DNA from: Paenibacillus rubinfantis
GTDB taxonomy: Bacteria; Bacillota; Bacilli; Paenibacillales; Paenibacillaceae
Length of the DNA stretch: 64,000 nt
Direction of reading: 5' to 3'
Assembly (NCBI RefSeq): GCF_001486505.1
Contig: NZ_LN909065.1
Coordinates: 744,001-808,000, forward strand
Of the stretch, positions 30,599-37,602 are shown one piece after another; the first letter of the stretch is position 1; the number at the start of each line of letters is the position of its first letter. A program made the translations under genes and the position numbers. The notes below the pieces were generated by a model. The model was not told where the DNA came from and ran no database searches. It saw only the letters and a program-made list of their open reading frames with translations.

Positions 30599-32596
30599 TT
30601 AAATCGCCTCCTGCATGGTTTTGTTTTGCGTAACGACTCGAAGCCTCTTGTCTGGCTCAGACACGATCAGTCGGATCACCTGAGCATCCGTATCGATCAA
30701 CTGGGTAACGGCTTCAGCGTTGTCAATAAAGATTGGAGCCGAGAAGCCATAGTGCTCAGACAGCGTGTTGATGATGTCCAGGCCGACGTTGATCCGGGCC
30801 GCATTGTTGAGCCCTCCATCGTACGGAACTCCGTTATAAAGCGTGTCGCAGAGTTCCTTCAGTCCACCGTTTATCTGTTCTTCAAACAGCCGGAAACGAG
30901 CATATTTGAATTTAGAATTGATCTTGGAGTCGAGCAAGGCCACCTTGGAGCGAGTGAACTCTTCGGTTAGGAAAAGCTCCTCCTGCAAGCGTTCATATTC
31001 GGCAGCGAGACTTCTCTCCTGCCCTTCGAGCTCAGCTATTCGATTCTCAGACTCTTTGTAGGCAACAAATTTATATCTGTCTAGTTCCATCTCACGGAGT
31101 CGACTCTCCAGTTCGGAAACCTCTCTTTCCAAACGAGTTACTTCCCCTTGAGCGGATTCTTTGAGCCGAGCGATTTCATCTTGAATCGATGCTTTCTCGC
31201 GAAGGAGTTCTTGGTACCCGGGATCAGATTTCGGATCCTGAATGCCTGACCGAAGCTGATCAAGCTCTTGCTCGGCAGCGGCCAGTTTACTTTGGCAATC
31301 GGTTAGTTGATCGTTAAGCCGTTCAATTTCTTGACTCAGCCGCTCATTCTCGGTTTGCAGCCGGATAATCTCTTCCTTAGCGGCCCTCCCGCGAATACTG
31401 ACCTGTTCAAGCCGCTGAGCTTTATCCCGGTTAAACGATGCCTCTGCCTTCGCTTGAGCCTCCTGGACCTGCTCGGATGGAAGAGCTTGACCGCAGGCTG
31501 GGCAATTTTCGTCATGATGTTGCCCTTCTAACACTTTGCCATTGATTTCCGTCCACTCGGCGCGGAGCCGATCTGCCTCTCGGCTCTTCAGATCGATGCT
31601 CTGCTCATTTTGCTGGACCTGATATCGCTTACCGTCAATTTGGCGTCGAACCACATCGAAGTCCTTCTGGAACAAGCTAACCTCATTACGTTTGGATGCA
31701 ACATGATCTAGGGCGGCCGACTGTAACCTGCCCTGAATAGCCAATAGTTCTGTCTCGATCTCCTGGAGCCGCTTCTCCTTTACTGCCGTTTCTCCGCCGT
31801 GTTTAATGCGAAGAATCTCCTCTTCCTTGGCCTTGATTTCCGATCGAAGCTTTGCAATTTGACCATCAAGCTGATTCTCATCCAAACCATGGATATCCGG
31901 CTGATTCCGTTGAGCTTCGTCGATTCGGTCAGGAATACGCTCGATCTCCTTGTTGATTTCTCTGCAACGATTTCTAACAAATTCCTTATGTTTCTCGATA
32001 TCTCGTTCTCCCAAGATGACCGGCAGCTGGCTGAGCGCCGGATTAGAATGAATAACTTCAGCGTCCGTAACATCACCACAGATTTCGAGCAGCACCTTCC
32101 GGCGTTCTTCCTTTTTAAGCTGTTCATTAAAATATGAAGGGCTGGTCAGGAGACGGAAGAGATCCTCTTTAATGAGGGAATCCACTTCGGCTTGATACTC
32201 GGAAAGCTTTACGGGCACGCCGTCAACGTAGTAATCTGTGGAGTGTCCTTCGAATGAATCCGTAACAGATCCGCGCTTCTTGGTCCACTTTTCGGAGTAG
32301 ACTCGCCGGAATGTCCGGCGGCGTCCGTTGACCAGGATGTCCGCTTCCACTTCATGCTCCAGCTTGTGCCGAAGTACCTTTCCAGCAGAGTCCAACTCCT
32401 TGATTTCAAACTTTTGCTCTGTGCGGTTGGCGCTATCCTTTCCGAACAAGAGCCAGATAAATGCATCAAATATCGTCGTTTTTCCCGTGCCATTGTCCCC
32501 GTAGATGTCAACATTACCGCCATTTGTAGTTAAGCCAAAGTCACGAAAACCTTTAAAGTTGCGTGCGCCCAAACGCTCCAGAATGATACTGTTCAA
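30599..32596 (-). CDS. SbcC/Rad50-like ATPase with zinc hook, TTG start
   Basis: A 665-residue DNA-end-processing ATPase. Walker A GDNGTGKTT at residues 33-41; two long coiled coils flank CPACGQ (Cys365 and Cys368), the zinc hook that joins two molecules; the C-terminal ATPase half carries IFIDNAEAVTQL near the end, the Walker B/signature region. The start is TTG, in TTGA overlap with the stop of the preceding gene, with GAGGAGGGA six bases upstream. No SbcD-like nuclease is next to it, but the MBL-fold protein could be its partner nuclease. Family call secure, partner inferred. Confidence 0.9.
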   Translation of the reverse strand: MNSIILERLGARNFKGFRDFGLTTNGGNVDIYGDNGTGKTTIFDAFIWLLFGKDSANRTEQKFEIKELDSAGKVLRHKLEHEVEADILVNGRRRTFRRVYSEKWTKKRGSVTDSFEGHSTDYYVDGVPVKLSEYQAEVDSLIKEDLFRLLTSPSYFNEQLKKEERRKVLLEICGDVTDAEVIHSNPALSQLPVILGERDIEKHKEFVRNRCREINKEIERIPDRIDEAQRNQPDIHGLDENQLDGQIAKLRSEIKAKEEEILRIKHGGETAVKEKRLQEIETELLAIQGRLQSAALDHVASKRNEVSLFQKDFDVVRRQIDGKRYQVQQNEQSIDLKSREADRLRAEWTEINGKVLEGQHHDENCPACGQALPSEQVQEAQAKAEASFNRDKAQRLEQVSIRGRAAKEEIIRLQTENERLSQEIERLNDQLTDCQSKLAAAEQELDQLRSGIQDPKSDPGYQELLREKASIQDEIARLKESAQGEVTRLEREVSELESRLREMELDRYKFVAYKESENRIAELEGQERSLAAEYERLQEELFLTEEFTRSKVALLDSKINSKFKYARFRLFEEQINGGLKELCDTLYNGVPYDGGLNNAARINVGLDIINTLSEHYGFSAPIFIDNAEAVTQLIDTDAQVIRLIVSEPDKRLRVVTQNKTMQEAI

Positions 32597-32853
32597 GCGA
32601 TTCCCTCCTCAATGTAATGATTGATTTCATGGTTTAAGATGGATTGCTGGTCCGGCGTTTCCGGGTAGCGGATCCCGTACAGGTAAGTCCGCAGGGCATA
32701 TTCGATCTCGGCCAGATGTTCATTTGTCGCGATTAATTGCAAGCTGCCGAATGTACCGCGGATACAAAGAGCTGGGGAGCAGTATGGTTTTTCTGGATTA
32801 ACCTCTACAGCCACGTTCTGATCCGTCACATCCACGGAATAAGCACTGCCCAT
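32593..32853 (-). CDS. Small unknown protein before the SbcC-like gene
   Basis: An 86-residue protein from ATG 32853, ribosome site GAGGGAGGGATTC. It ends in NHYIEEGIA and its stop overlaps the TTG start of the ATPase gene. It has strands (AYSVDVTDQNVAVEV) and helical end, two cysteines. Probably translationally coupled to the ATPase. No family recognised. Confidence 0.65.
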   Translation of the reverse strand: MGSAYSVDVTDQNVAVEVNPEKPYCSPALCIRGTFGSLQLIATNEHLAEIEYALRTYLYGIRYPETPDQQSILNHEINHYIEEGIA

Positions 32854-32914
32854 CTGAATCCCTCCCTCTTGTTTGATTCGCCCCATTTTGATACGATAAG
32901 GGCAAGTGAATTTG

Positions 32915-33175
32915 TTAAGTACCAGATACGACCTGTTCCCGCAGGTCGTTTTCTTTTTCATCGTGAACTGCGATTGCCTTCCAATCCACGATGACTGGGC
33001 AGTTCTCGATGCTGGAGATTGGGTTATCGTTTTCATCCAAGACCAAAAACTCCGAGAAATCGTCATTACAGAACTGCTTGATCTCAATGACCTCCCGACC
33101 TTCGATCTCCGTCCCGACTTCAAAAACCCGAGTCGGATTGCTGACTACTGTCAGCCGCTGAATCACCTGCTGCAT
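32915..33175 (-). CDS. Small unknown protein
   Basis: An 86-residue protein from ATG 33175 after GAGGAGGAC. Beta-rich (RLTVVSNPTRVFEVG, REVIEIKQF) with acidic end and no recognised motif. It lies in the early operon; function unknown. Confidence 0.6.
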   Translation of the reverse strand: MQQVIQRLTVVSNPTRVFEVGTEIEGREVIEIKQFCNDDFSEFLVLDENDNPISSIENCPVIVDWKAIAVHDEKENDLREQVVSGT

Positions 33176-33216
33176 GGCTTGTCCTCCTCTCTTTTGGATT
33201 GATGCGTTCAGCCGCA

Positions 33217-33275
33217 TCTCACCGCCTACGAAACGGGAGTAGGTTATGAAACCGTCCCGTAGGCAGTGAGACGGG
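33217..33275. repeat. Inverted repeat between early genes
   Basis: CTCACCGCCTACG and CGTAGGCAGTGAG pair with one mismatch, and an inner ACGGGA/TCCCGT pair offers an alternative stem. There is no T tract. It lies in a 110-base gene-free gap; a regulatory or processing hairpin is possible. Confidence 0.6.
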
Positions 33276-33288
33276 GCCGAAACCCTGT

Positions 33289-33465
33289 CTATTCCTTGCT
33301 ATTCAATCTCTTCTCTAGTCGCCCATTCAGATACGCCGTCTTGATCAGATGAGCGATCGTGCCACTCGTATCCTTTTCCCAGCCGTTAAGCCACTCAATG
33401 GTCCGCAGCTCCTTGTCCGTCAATTTTCGGCCAATCAGGCGCTCAATGTTGTCCTGGTTGATCAA
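33289..33465 (-). CDS. Small basic protein, TTG start in TTGA overlap
   Basis: A 58-residue protein that is missed by longer length limits. TTG 33465 overlaps the stop of the upstream gene as TTGA, with AAGGAGGGA upstream. The sequence INQDNIERLIGRKLTDKEL and IAHLIKTAYLNGRLEKRL is helical and basic, reminiscent of a short helix-turn-helix or adapter. Unrecognised. The same TTGA arrangement occurs at the SbcC-like gene. Confidence 0.6.
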   Translation of the reverse strand: MINQDNIERLIGRKLTDKELRTIEWLNGWEKDTSGTIAHLIKTAYLNGRLEKRLNSKE

Positions 33466-33746
33466 GCCGTTCCCTCCTTGCGTTTCCGGCGTTCATCAGA
33501 TAAAATAGACGATAAGAGACTCATTAGACGTGATCTCAACCGAAGCGTCCGGCCTGCCCGCCGGGCGCTTTTTTGTGCTTTCAGATCGGCTTTGTTCAAA
33601 CGGATCATCATTTTGAGGTAAGCGATGTTGTTCTGGAGCTTATCCGCTGACACGCTTTCTGGATTCCGTCGGATCGTCCGAAGGTTACGAGCTGCGTTAC
33701 GCGCTACGAACCGCGCTTCTTCTTCCAATGTCATGTTGGTTTCCAT
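33462..33746 (-). CDS. Small basic helical protein
   Basis: A 94-residue protein with strongly basic, helical composition (RFVARNAARNLRTIRRNPES and KADLKAQKSARRAGRTLRL). It precedes the TTG-started gene and follows an XRE-type regulator. DNA or RNA binding is plausible from charge alone. No family recognised. Confidence 0.6.
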   Translation of the reverse strand: METNMTLEEEARFVARNAARNLRTIRRNPESVSADKLQNNIAYLKMMIRLNKADLKAQKSARRAGRTLRLRSRLMSLLSSILSDERRKRKEGTA

Positions 33747-33755
33747 TACAATCCC

Positions 33756-34271
33756 TCATTTCATATATTTTTTGGCCTTCAGCTCCGAGCGATGTTCTCG
33801 CCATGCTCCAAAGTAAGAGAAGCAATATTCCCGGCATAAGACCGTCACATAATGCATCAGCGCTGTTATGGCTTCGATGCTCTCCATAATGGCTGCCTTG
33901 ATCCTAAGCAGCTCCTGCTGCCCCAGTTGCTCCCTAGTCTTGGTGATCGGTGCCCGTTGCAAAGCCTCCTGTGCTTCTCCGATTTCCTCCAAAACCTTGA
34001 TATGAACGCTCGTCCTATGTAAATCAACACCGTTTAGCCATGGGACGAATGCCCCGTCCGTTATCTCTCCAGCTGCTGCAATGTAGAGCCTACCGTCATC
34101 GTAGTGCTGTGCCGCCGCTTTCATTACCGGCTCCGTCGGTTTACGGCTACCTTTGAGGATTTTACCTATAAGCGATCCATCAACATGAGCTGCCTTCCCC
34201 GCCTTAGCCAGGGTATCCCCGGTTTGATCAAGCACCTCTTCGAGTGCTGTTGAAAAATGTCCAACTGCCAA
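33756..34271 (-). CDS. XRE-type helix-turn-helix regulator
   Basis: A 171-residue protein. TTG 34271 is chosen because GGAGG lies upstream, and no ATG with a ribosome site is near the frame start. Residues about 5-45 form the DNA-binding unit (ALEEVLDQTGDTLAKAGKAAHVD then LIGKILKGSRKPT). The C-terminal part is helical and of unknown role (EALQRAPITKTREQLGQQE). It lies in the early operon far from the cI-like gene, so it is probably a phage-gene regulator. Target unknown. Confidence 0.72.
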   Translation of the reverse strand: MAVGHFSTALEEVLDQTGDTLAKAGKAAHVDGSLIGKILKGSRKPTEPVMKAAAQHYDDGRLYIAAAGEITDGAFVPWLNGVDLHRTSVHIKVLEEIGEAQEALQRAPITKTREQLGQQELLRIKAAIMESIEAITALMHYVTVLCREYCFSYFGAWREHRSELKAKKYMK

Positions 34272-34313
34272 TTTACATTTACCTCCTTTGTCCAATTAAG
34301 AGGGATGCTTTTG

Positions 34314-34364
34314 GACATGGGGCTGTTGTAATATGGTTTTGTGAGAAACAACATTCCCCATGTC
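34314..34364. repeat. Long inverted repeat upstream of the XRE gene
   Basis: GACATGGGG at 34314-34322 and CCCCATGTC at 34356-34364 pair perfectly, with a second inner GTTGT/ACAAC pair. No T tract follows. Position between two early genes suggests an operator or a translation-control hairpin. Confidence 0.65.
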
Positions 34365-34608
34365 ATCCCCTCATCCGCCGGCGGCCGGTACCGCCCCGGC
34401 GGGTTTCTTCTATTCTCTTAATTCCTTCCCGGGCATCCCGCAGGATCCGCTTCCGTTCCAACTGTGATAGAGCACCAGGATTAACCGAATAGTGTGGCAA
34501 TGATACATCTAAGGCTTCTTCCATCGATAATCCCTTGACCATTGCCCGCGTAACTATCGCGGCGATCAACCCAGAACGAGAGCTTTGCCGCATCCATCTG
34601 AATCGCAT
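34363..34608 (-). CDS. Small basic phage protein
   Basis: An 81-residue basic protein (RFRWMRQSSRSGLIAAIVTR at the start, RRGGTGRRRMRG at the end). The start overlaps the end of the upstream gene region with GGGGGTGATGGG as ribosome site. Middle part VKGLSMEEALDVSLP is helical. Unrecognised. Confidence 0.6.
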   Translation of the reverse strand: MRFRWMRQSSRSGLIAAIVTRAMVKGLSMEEALDVSLPHYSVNPGALSQLERKRILRDAREGIKRIEETRRGGTGRRRMRG

Positions 34609-34612
34609 CCCA

Positions 34613-34906
34613 TCACCCCCGAGATTTAAGCCATTCGTAGAACTCCCATTTCAAACACCGGATGCCATCTCCCTTTTTACGAGAACCATCCAAATGCGGG
34701 AAGGTAGGATCGTTTGCCGCGAATGTCAGTGTTGGTCTCGACCATCCCATCAGTTCAAGAATGTGTTTTGATTGAAGAACTTCTGGATATTGCGATGATT
34801 GCAGTTCCTTCAGTTCTTTCTCTAACTTTTCATTACGCTCGGCCAGTTCGGCGGCCAGCCTTAATGCTTCAGCCAGTGTAGAAGGTGTTTTTAGCGCTCT
34901 TGCCAT
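34613..34906 (-). CDS. Excisionase-like / DNA-binding small protein
   Basis: A 97-residue protein from ATG 34906 after GAGGGAGATC. A coiled coil (AEALRLAAELAERNEKLEKE) is followed by a winged-helix-like segment ELMGWSRPTLTFAANDPTFPHLDGSRKKGDGI; the pattern resembles MerR/excisionase-like helix-turn-helix proteins such as those reading 'GWSRPTLY...'. Possible Xis or early regulator. The alternative is a structural phage helicase-region protein. Family call is tentative. Confidence 0.55.
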   Translation of the reverse strand: MARALKTPSTLAEALRLAAELAERNEKLEKELKELQSSQYPEVLQSKHILELMGWSRPTLTFAANDPTFPHLDGSRKKGDGIRCLKWEFYEWLKSRG

Positions 34907-34916
34907 GATCTCCCTC

Positions 34917-35063
34917 CTATTCAAATTTCACGAGTACGTACCGGCTACGGCTTGGTTCGTGGCTACAATAATCAAGTACCCAGCCCTCTCTCAGTAGTTG
35001 GTTGACCTCAGCAGCGTCCTTCGTTTCGCGGATCTCCTTGATGTCTTGCAGGTTGTGGTCCAC
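34917..35063 (-). CDS. Short DUF1737-like protein, GTG start
   Basis: A 48-residue protein starting at GTG 35063 with GGGAGGTC upstream. The segment VNQLLREGWVLDYCSHEPS and final YVLVKFE match the pattern of small proteins that bear 'VNxxLxxGWxL' and are common in phages and plasmids. No function is known to me. It is a clean frame of the kind that gene finders with a 60-residue limit miss. Confidence 0.7.
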   Translation of the reverse strand: MDHNLQDIKEIRETKDAAEVNQLLREGWVLDYCSHEPSRSRYVLVKFE

Positions 35064-35147
35064 CGTGTGACCTCCCTTCGTGTTGTACCTCCTAAAATCT
35101 GTTAGAATGAGATTGTCCAGATCACATCGCAGAAAGGAGGAAATGAA

Positions 35148-35411
35148 ATGATTGATGATTTATACAAAGTGACCTTCAAATGTGAAGAATGTGAATCGGT
35201 TATAAAAGTTGATTTCAACAGCTTGATTAAGGCAAAAACATTGGTCTGTCCTGGGTGTTCATCGCACTTGCCTGATGAAGCCCTTAGCCATTTAAGTAAA
35301 GGCCTTCAGCACTTCAAATCAGCAGTACAAGCGCTTAACTTAAATCAAGAAGCTACCGGTGATAGCCAATGGACATTCTCATTAGAAATTGATTACATCA
35401 CCAACCGCTAG
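35148..35411 (+). CDS. Small zinc-ribbon protein beside the switch region
   Basis: An 87-residue protein, start ATG 35148 behind AGAAAGGAGGAAATG, with an extended -10 TGTTAGAAT about 45 bases upstream. Two CxxC pairs (KCEECESV and VCPGCSSH) 24 residues apart give a zinc ribbon; the C-terminus is helical and acidic. It is on the opposite strand to the cro-like gene and its end overlaps the next gene. Unrecognised; possibly expressed in the lysogen. Confidence 0.65.
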   Translation: MIDDLYKVTFKCEECESVIKVDFNSLIKAKTLVCPGCSSHLPDEALSHLSKGLQHFKSAVQALNLNQEATGDSQWTFSLEIDYITNR

Positions 35412-35580
35412 GTCGTTCAGGACTTTTTGTATTCCCTGTCTGAGTAAGAGGGTTAATGCCATCGAGAGTTTCAATTGCCTTGGAGATAGCCACCACGATC
35501 TCCGGGGCAATTGGATCTCGACTCAGCTCCTTGACCAGTGCTTCTATTACCGCCTTCATTGCTTCATCCCGCTTTTCCAC
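35398..35580 (-). CDS. Small helical protein, GTG start
   Basis: A 60-residue protein from GTG 35580 after GGAGGTGGG. Helical (KRDEAMKAVIEALVKELSRD, AISKAIETLDGIN). It follows the cro-like gene and converges with the zinc-ribbon gene, overlapping it by about 14 bases. Unrecognised. Confidence 0.55.
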   Translation of the reverse strand: MEKRDEAMKAVIEALVKELSRDPIAPEIVVAISKAIETLDGINPLTQTGNTKSPERPSGW

Positions 35581-35848
35581 CTATCCCACCTCCTTCCGTG
35601 CAAATCGAGTAGTTTCCGTCATCAACTTCGCGTACTGCGTAGCGACTGGGCAAAAAAATTTCTTCTCTTGGTACCTTATATAGATTAGCAATCTTTTCGG
35701 CACGATCAGAATCAACCTGCCTTTGTCCATTTTCAATCTGAGACAAATAGCCAACCGGTATTTCAAGTTCTTTTGCTGCGCCTCCAAGACTATATCCGGC
35801 TGATTTTCTCGCTAGTTTGATAAGGTTGACCACCTCTCTCACCTCCAT
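35564..35848 (-). CDS. XRE-family Cro-like regulator
   Basis: A 94-residue protein with a classical helix-turn-helix at residues about 10-60 (ARKSAGYSLGGAAKELEIPVGYL and SQIENGQRQVDSDRAEKIAN). It is divergent from the larger repressor, with operator sites between, so it is the lytic-side (Cro-like) regulator. The promoter TTGACA and TAATAT drives it. C-terminal tail is glycine-rich. The family is certain; the Cro role is inferred from divergence and size. Confidence 0.85.
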   Translation of the reverse strand: MEVREVVNLIKLARKSAGYSLGGAAKELEIPVGYLSQIENGQRQVDSDRAEKIANLYKVPREEIFLPSRYAVREVDDGNYSICTEGGGIGGKAG

Positions 35849-35876
35849 AAACTATTCGATTTGTGAAGCTACCCAT

Positions 35877-35963
35877 ATATTACATCGCGTTTCGCGAAGT
35901 GTCAACGCATTTTGCGAAGTTTTCTATTTTTTATTTTTCAATATGCAAAGTGCAAAGTATAAT
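35877..35963. promoter_or_regulatory. Divergent promoter-operator region of the lysogeny switch
   Basis: Minus strand: TTGACA (35900-35905), 17-base spacer, TAATAT (35877-35882) for the cro-like gene. Plus strand: TATAAT (35958-35963) and TTTTCA (35935-35940), 17-base spacer, for the repressor. Repeated sequences TTTCGCGAAGT, TTTTGCGAAGT, ATTTGTGAAG and TGCAAAGTGCAAAGT lie in and around both promoters and look like operators; TTCGCGAA is a palindrome in the cro spacer. Confidence 0.85.
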
Positions 35964-35980
35964 GATTTTAGGTGATTAAT

Positions 35981-36340
35981 ATGTTCAGTGGGTCTCGACT
36001 GCGCAAATTGCGCAAAGATAGTGGTCTTACGATGAAGGATTTTGGGGCGAAGTTTAGCTTAGCCGAATCCACGATCTCTGGGTATGAGAACGGAAGTCGC
36101 AATCCTGATTTGGAGACAATCGATAAGTTTGCAACATTCTTCAATGTTTCTGTCGATTACTTAATGGGACGTACAATTGTGCCAACTGTAATTGATGAAA
36201 ACAGTTTGTCCTTTTTTGGCGGGCCGGAGAAATACACGCCGGACGAGATCGCTGAAATGGAGGCTGCTTTGGAGCGATACCGTGAGATGAAACGGAGAGC
36301 TGCAGAAGCAGCTGCAAAGGAAAAGGACCAAAATAAATAA
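35981..36340 (+). CDS. XRE-family repressor (cI-like)
   Basis: A 119-residue repressor that keeps the prophage silent. Helix-turn-helix at residues about 5-60 (LRKLRKDSGLTMKDFGAKF, STISGYENGSRNPDLETID), then a linker and a helical, basic-acid C-terminus (DEIAEMEAALERYREMKRR). It is shorter than lambda CI and has no self-cleaving domain; together with the ImmA-type protease downstream this matches the ImmR/ImmA way of induction. ATG 35981 follows AGGTGATTA. Confidence 0.85.
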   Translation: MFSGSRLRKLRKDSGLTMKDFGAKFSLAESTISGYENGSRNPDLETIDKFATFFNVSVDYLMGRTIVPTVIDENSLSFFGGPEKYTPDEIAEMEAALERYREMKRRAAEAAAKEKDQNK

Positions 36341-36428
36341 CAAGTTCTCCAACCGATGGTGAAAATTTCTAAGGTGGTAGTATGAAGAAATGCCCTTAGT
36401 GGCATGGCGTTAACTAGGCAATAAATTC

Positions 36429-36453
36429 GAGCCCAGAGCGGCTCTAATTTTCT
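36429..36453 (+). terminator. Terminator after the repressor gene
   Basis: GAGCC, six-base loop, GGCTC, then TAATTTTCT on the plus strand. Short five-base stem, so moderate strength. Confidence 0.65.
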
Positions 36454-36496
36454 ATCCATAAACCGAACATACATTCCTCATAAGGAGGTTAATACC

Positions 36497-36643
36497 ATGA
36501 TTCGTATCGGTGTATTTAACGGAAGCGGTAGCCGAGAAAAACCACAGCCGATGATCATCAAATCAGAAGGTCCACCACCAGATTCAAGCATTGTGAGCTT
36601 TGTCGCATCGAGTCAGGACAAGCCCAATGGCAAGAACTCATAA
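36497..36643 (+). CDS. 48-residue protein between repressor and ImmA
   Basis: A small reading frame, ATG 36497, with perfect AAGGAGG upstream and its own terminator. The sequence MIRIGVFNGSGSREKPQPM then a proline-rich stretch and a polar C-terminus has no signal peptide. It is too short for most gene-length limits. Its place between the repressor and the anti-repressor protease suggests a role in induction (a peptide cofactor, inhibitor or anti-repressor), but no evidence beyond position. Confidence 0.65.
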   Translation: MIRIGVFNGSGSREKPQPMIIKSEGPPPDSSIVSFVASSQDKPNGKNS

Positions 36644-36653
36644 CTTTATAATC

Positions 36654-36676
36654 AAGCCGGAAACGGCTTTTCTTTT
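36654..36676 (+). terminator. Terminator after the 48-residue gene
   Basis: AAGCCG GAAA CGGCTT followed by TTCTTTTCC on the plus strand; a stable tetraloop hairpin. Confidence 0.8.
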
Positions 36677-36721
36677 CCACCATAAACAGAACATACATTC
36701 CTATCACAGAGGTGCTTGCTC

Positions 36722-37591
36722 ATGAAATTTTCCCATTATCATGAAACCGTACTCGAGCAATGGATTAATGATCAGTATCGATCTAACCACATAAAATCCC
36801 CAGAAGATCTCGATATCGTCCGCATTGCTGAAATGTTTGGTGTTGGACTGAACTTCGACTCGTGCAAATCCTTCTCAGACAATAACGAAGGTGTCATCAT
36901 CCTCGATAAGCGAGAAAGTATAATTCGCTCTCGAATGGTATTCTTTCATGAGCTTTGCCACGTGCTTCGACACGTTGGGGATCAGCGCAAGATGCCGGAT
37001 CTATTCAGGGATGCTCAGGAGGCCGATGCAAACGTATTTCTCCTCTACGCCTCGATGCCATTTTACATGATAAATAAACTCAACCTGCCGGTACACCAAA
37101 ACGACGTCATTGACTTTCTCGCTTCAACCTTTGACGTGCCTATGAAGCTGGCGAAGGAACGTCTGGAGCAAATTCAACGCCGGGAGTTTCAAGGGATCAT
37201 GATGGCTGCTGCGAAGCAACACGGCCTACGGAAACATACCGAGTCGGCCGGCACCACCCCGCCTCCTGAAACGAAAATCTATGCTTATTACGATCCAACC
37301 GGTGAATTCGACGCTCCCTCTCAGTTGATCGTAGAGGTTGATACCGAAACGATGCTGAACCATGACGAAATCATTTTTGCACCTGACGGACCATTCGAAC
37401 GCATTGAAGAGAACCAGTTGGATGTTTTCGATGATAGCAAACCTGTCCTTTTCGCCGACATGATCGTCCGGGACGATAAAATCGGCGTACGATTGAGTAA
37501 TCTGGCGGCAAGGTACCGGAACGCGGTTCATAAGTTTGTGATTCAAAAGAAAGAGATCGAGGAAGTCTTGCACTTCCATGGTGCATTTTAG
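36722..37591 (+). CDS. ImmA/IrrE-family metallopeptidase
   Basis: A 289-residue zinc protease. HELCH (residues 76-80) is the HExxH zinc motif in the segment RMVFFHELCHVLRHVG. In ICEBs1 and several phages ImmA cleaves the ImmR repressor after DNA damage; here the partner is the XRE repressor upstream. The C-terminal 150 residues are beta-rich and unknown. The ATG at 36722 follows AGAGGTGCTTGCTC. It is followed 11 bases later by the integrase gene, so both may be cotranscribed. Confidence 0.9.
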   Translation: MKFSHYHETVLEQWINDQYRSNHIKSPEDLDIVRIAEMFGVGLNFDSCKSFSDNNEGVIILDKRESIIRSRMVFFHELCHVLRHVGDQRKMPDLFRDAQEADANVFLLYASMPFYMINKLNLPVHQNDVIDFLASTFDVPMKLAKERLEQIQRREFQGIMMAAAKQHGLRKHTESAGTTPPPETKIYAYYDPTGEFDAPSQLIVEVDTETMLNHDEIIFAPDGPFERIEENQLDVFDDSKPVLFADMIVRDDKIGVRLSNLAARYRNAVHKFVIQKKEIEEVLHFHGAF

Positions 37592-37602
37592 GAGGAGGCT
37601 GT

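Larger units (their letters stand above)
36457..36702 (+). repeat. Direct repeat pair in front of the peptide and ImmA genes
   Basis: A 22-base element occurs at 36457-36478 and 36681-36702 with one mismatch, each lying after a terminator and before a ribosome site. Its core is GAACATACATTC, which shares the GAAC-n4 half of the Gram-positive SOS box but not the GTTC half. Possible promoter or operator duplicated with the gene. Confidence 0.7.

Noticed and set aside
29651..30970. Plus-strand 439-codon frame.
   Set aside because: Shadow of recT and the SbcC-like gene; no ribosome site and phenylalanine/valine-rich noise.
36381..36398. Five-codon frame MKKCP after GGTGG downstream of the repressor.
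   Set aside because: Too short to support as a leader peptide; no related control element seen.
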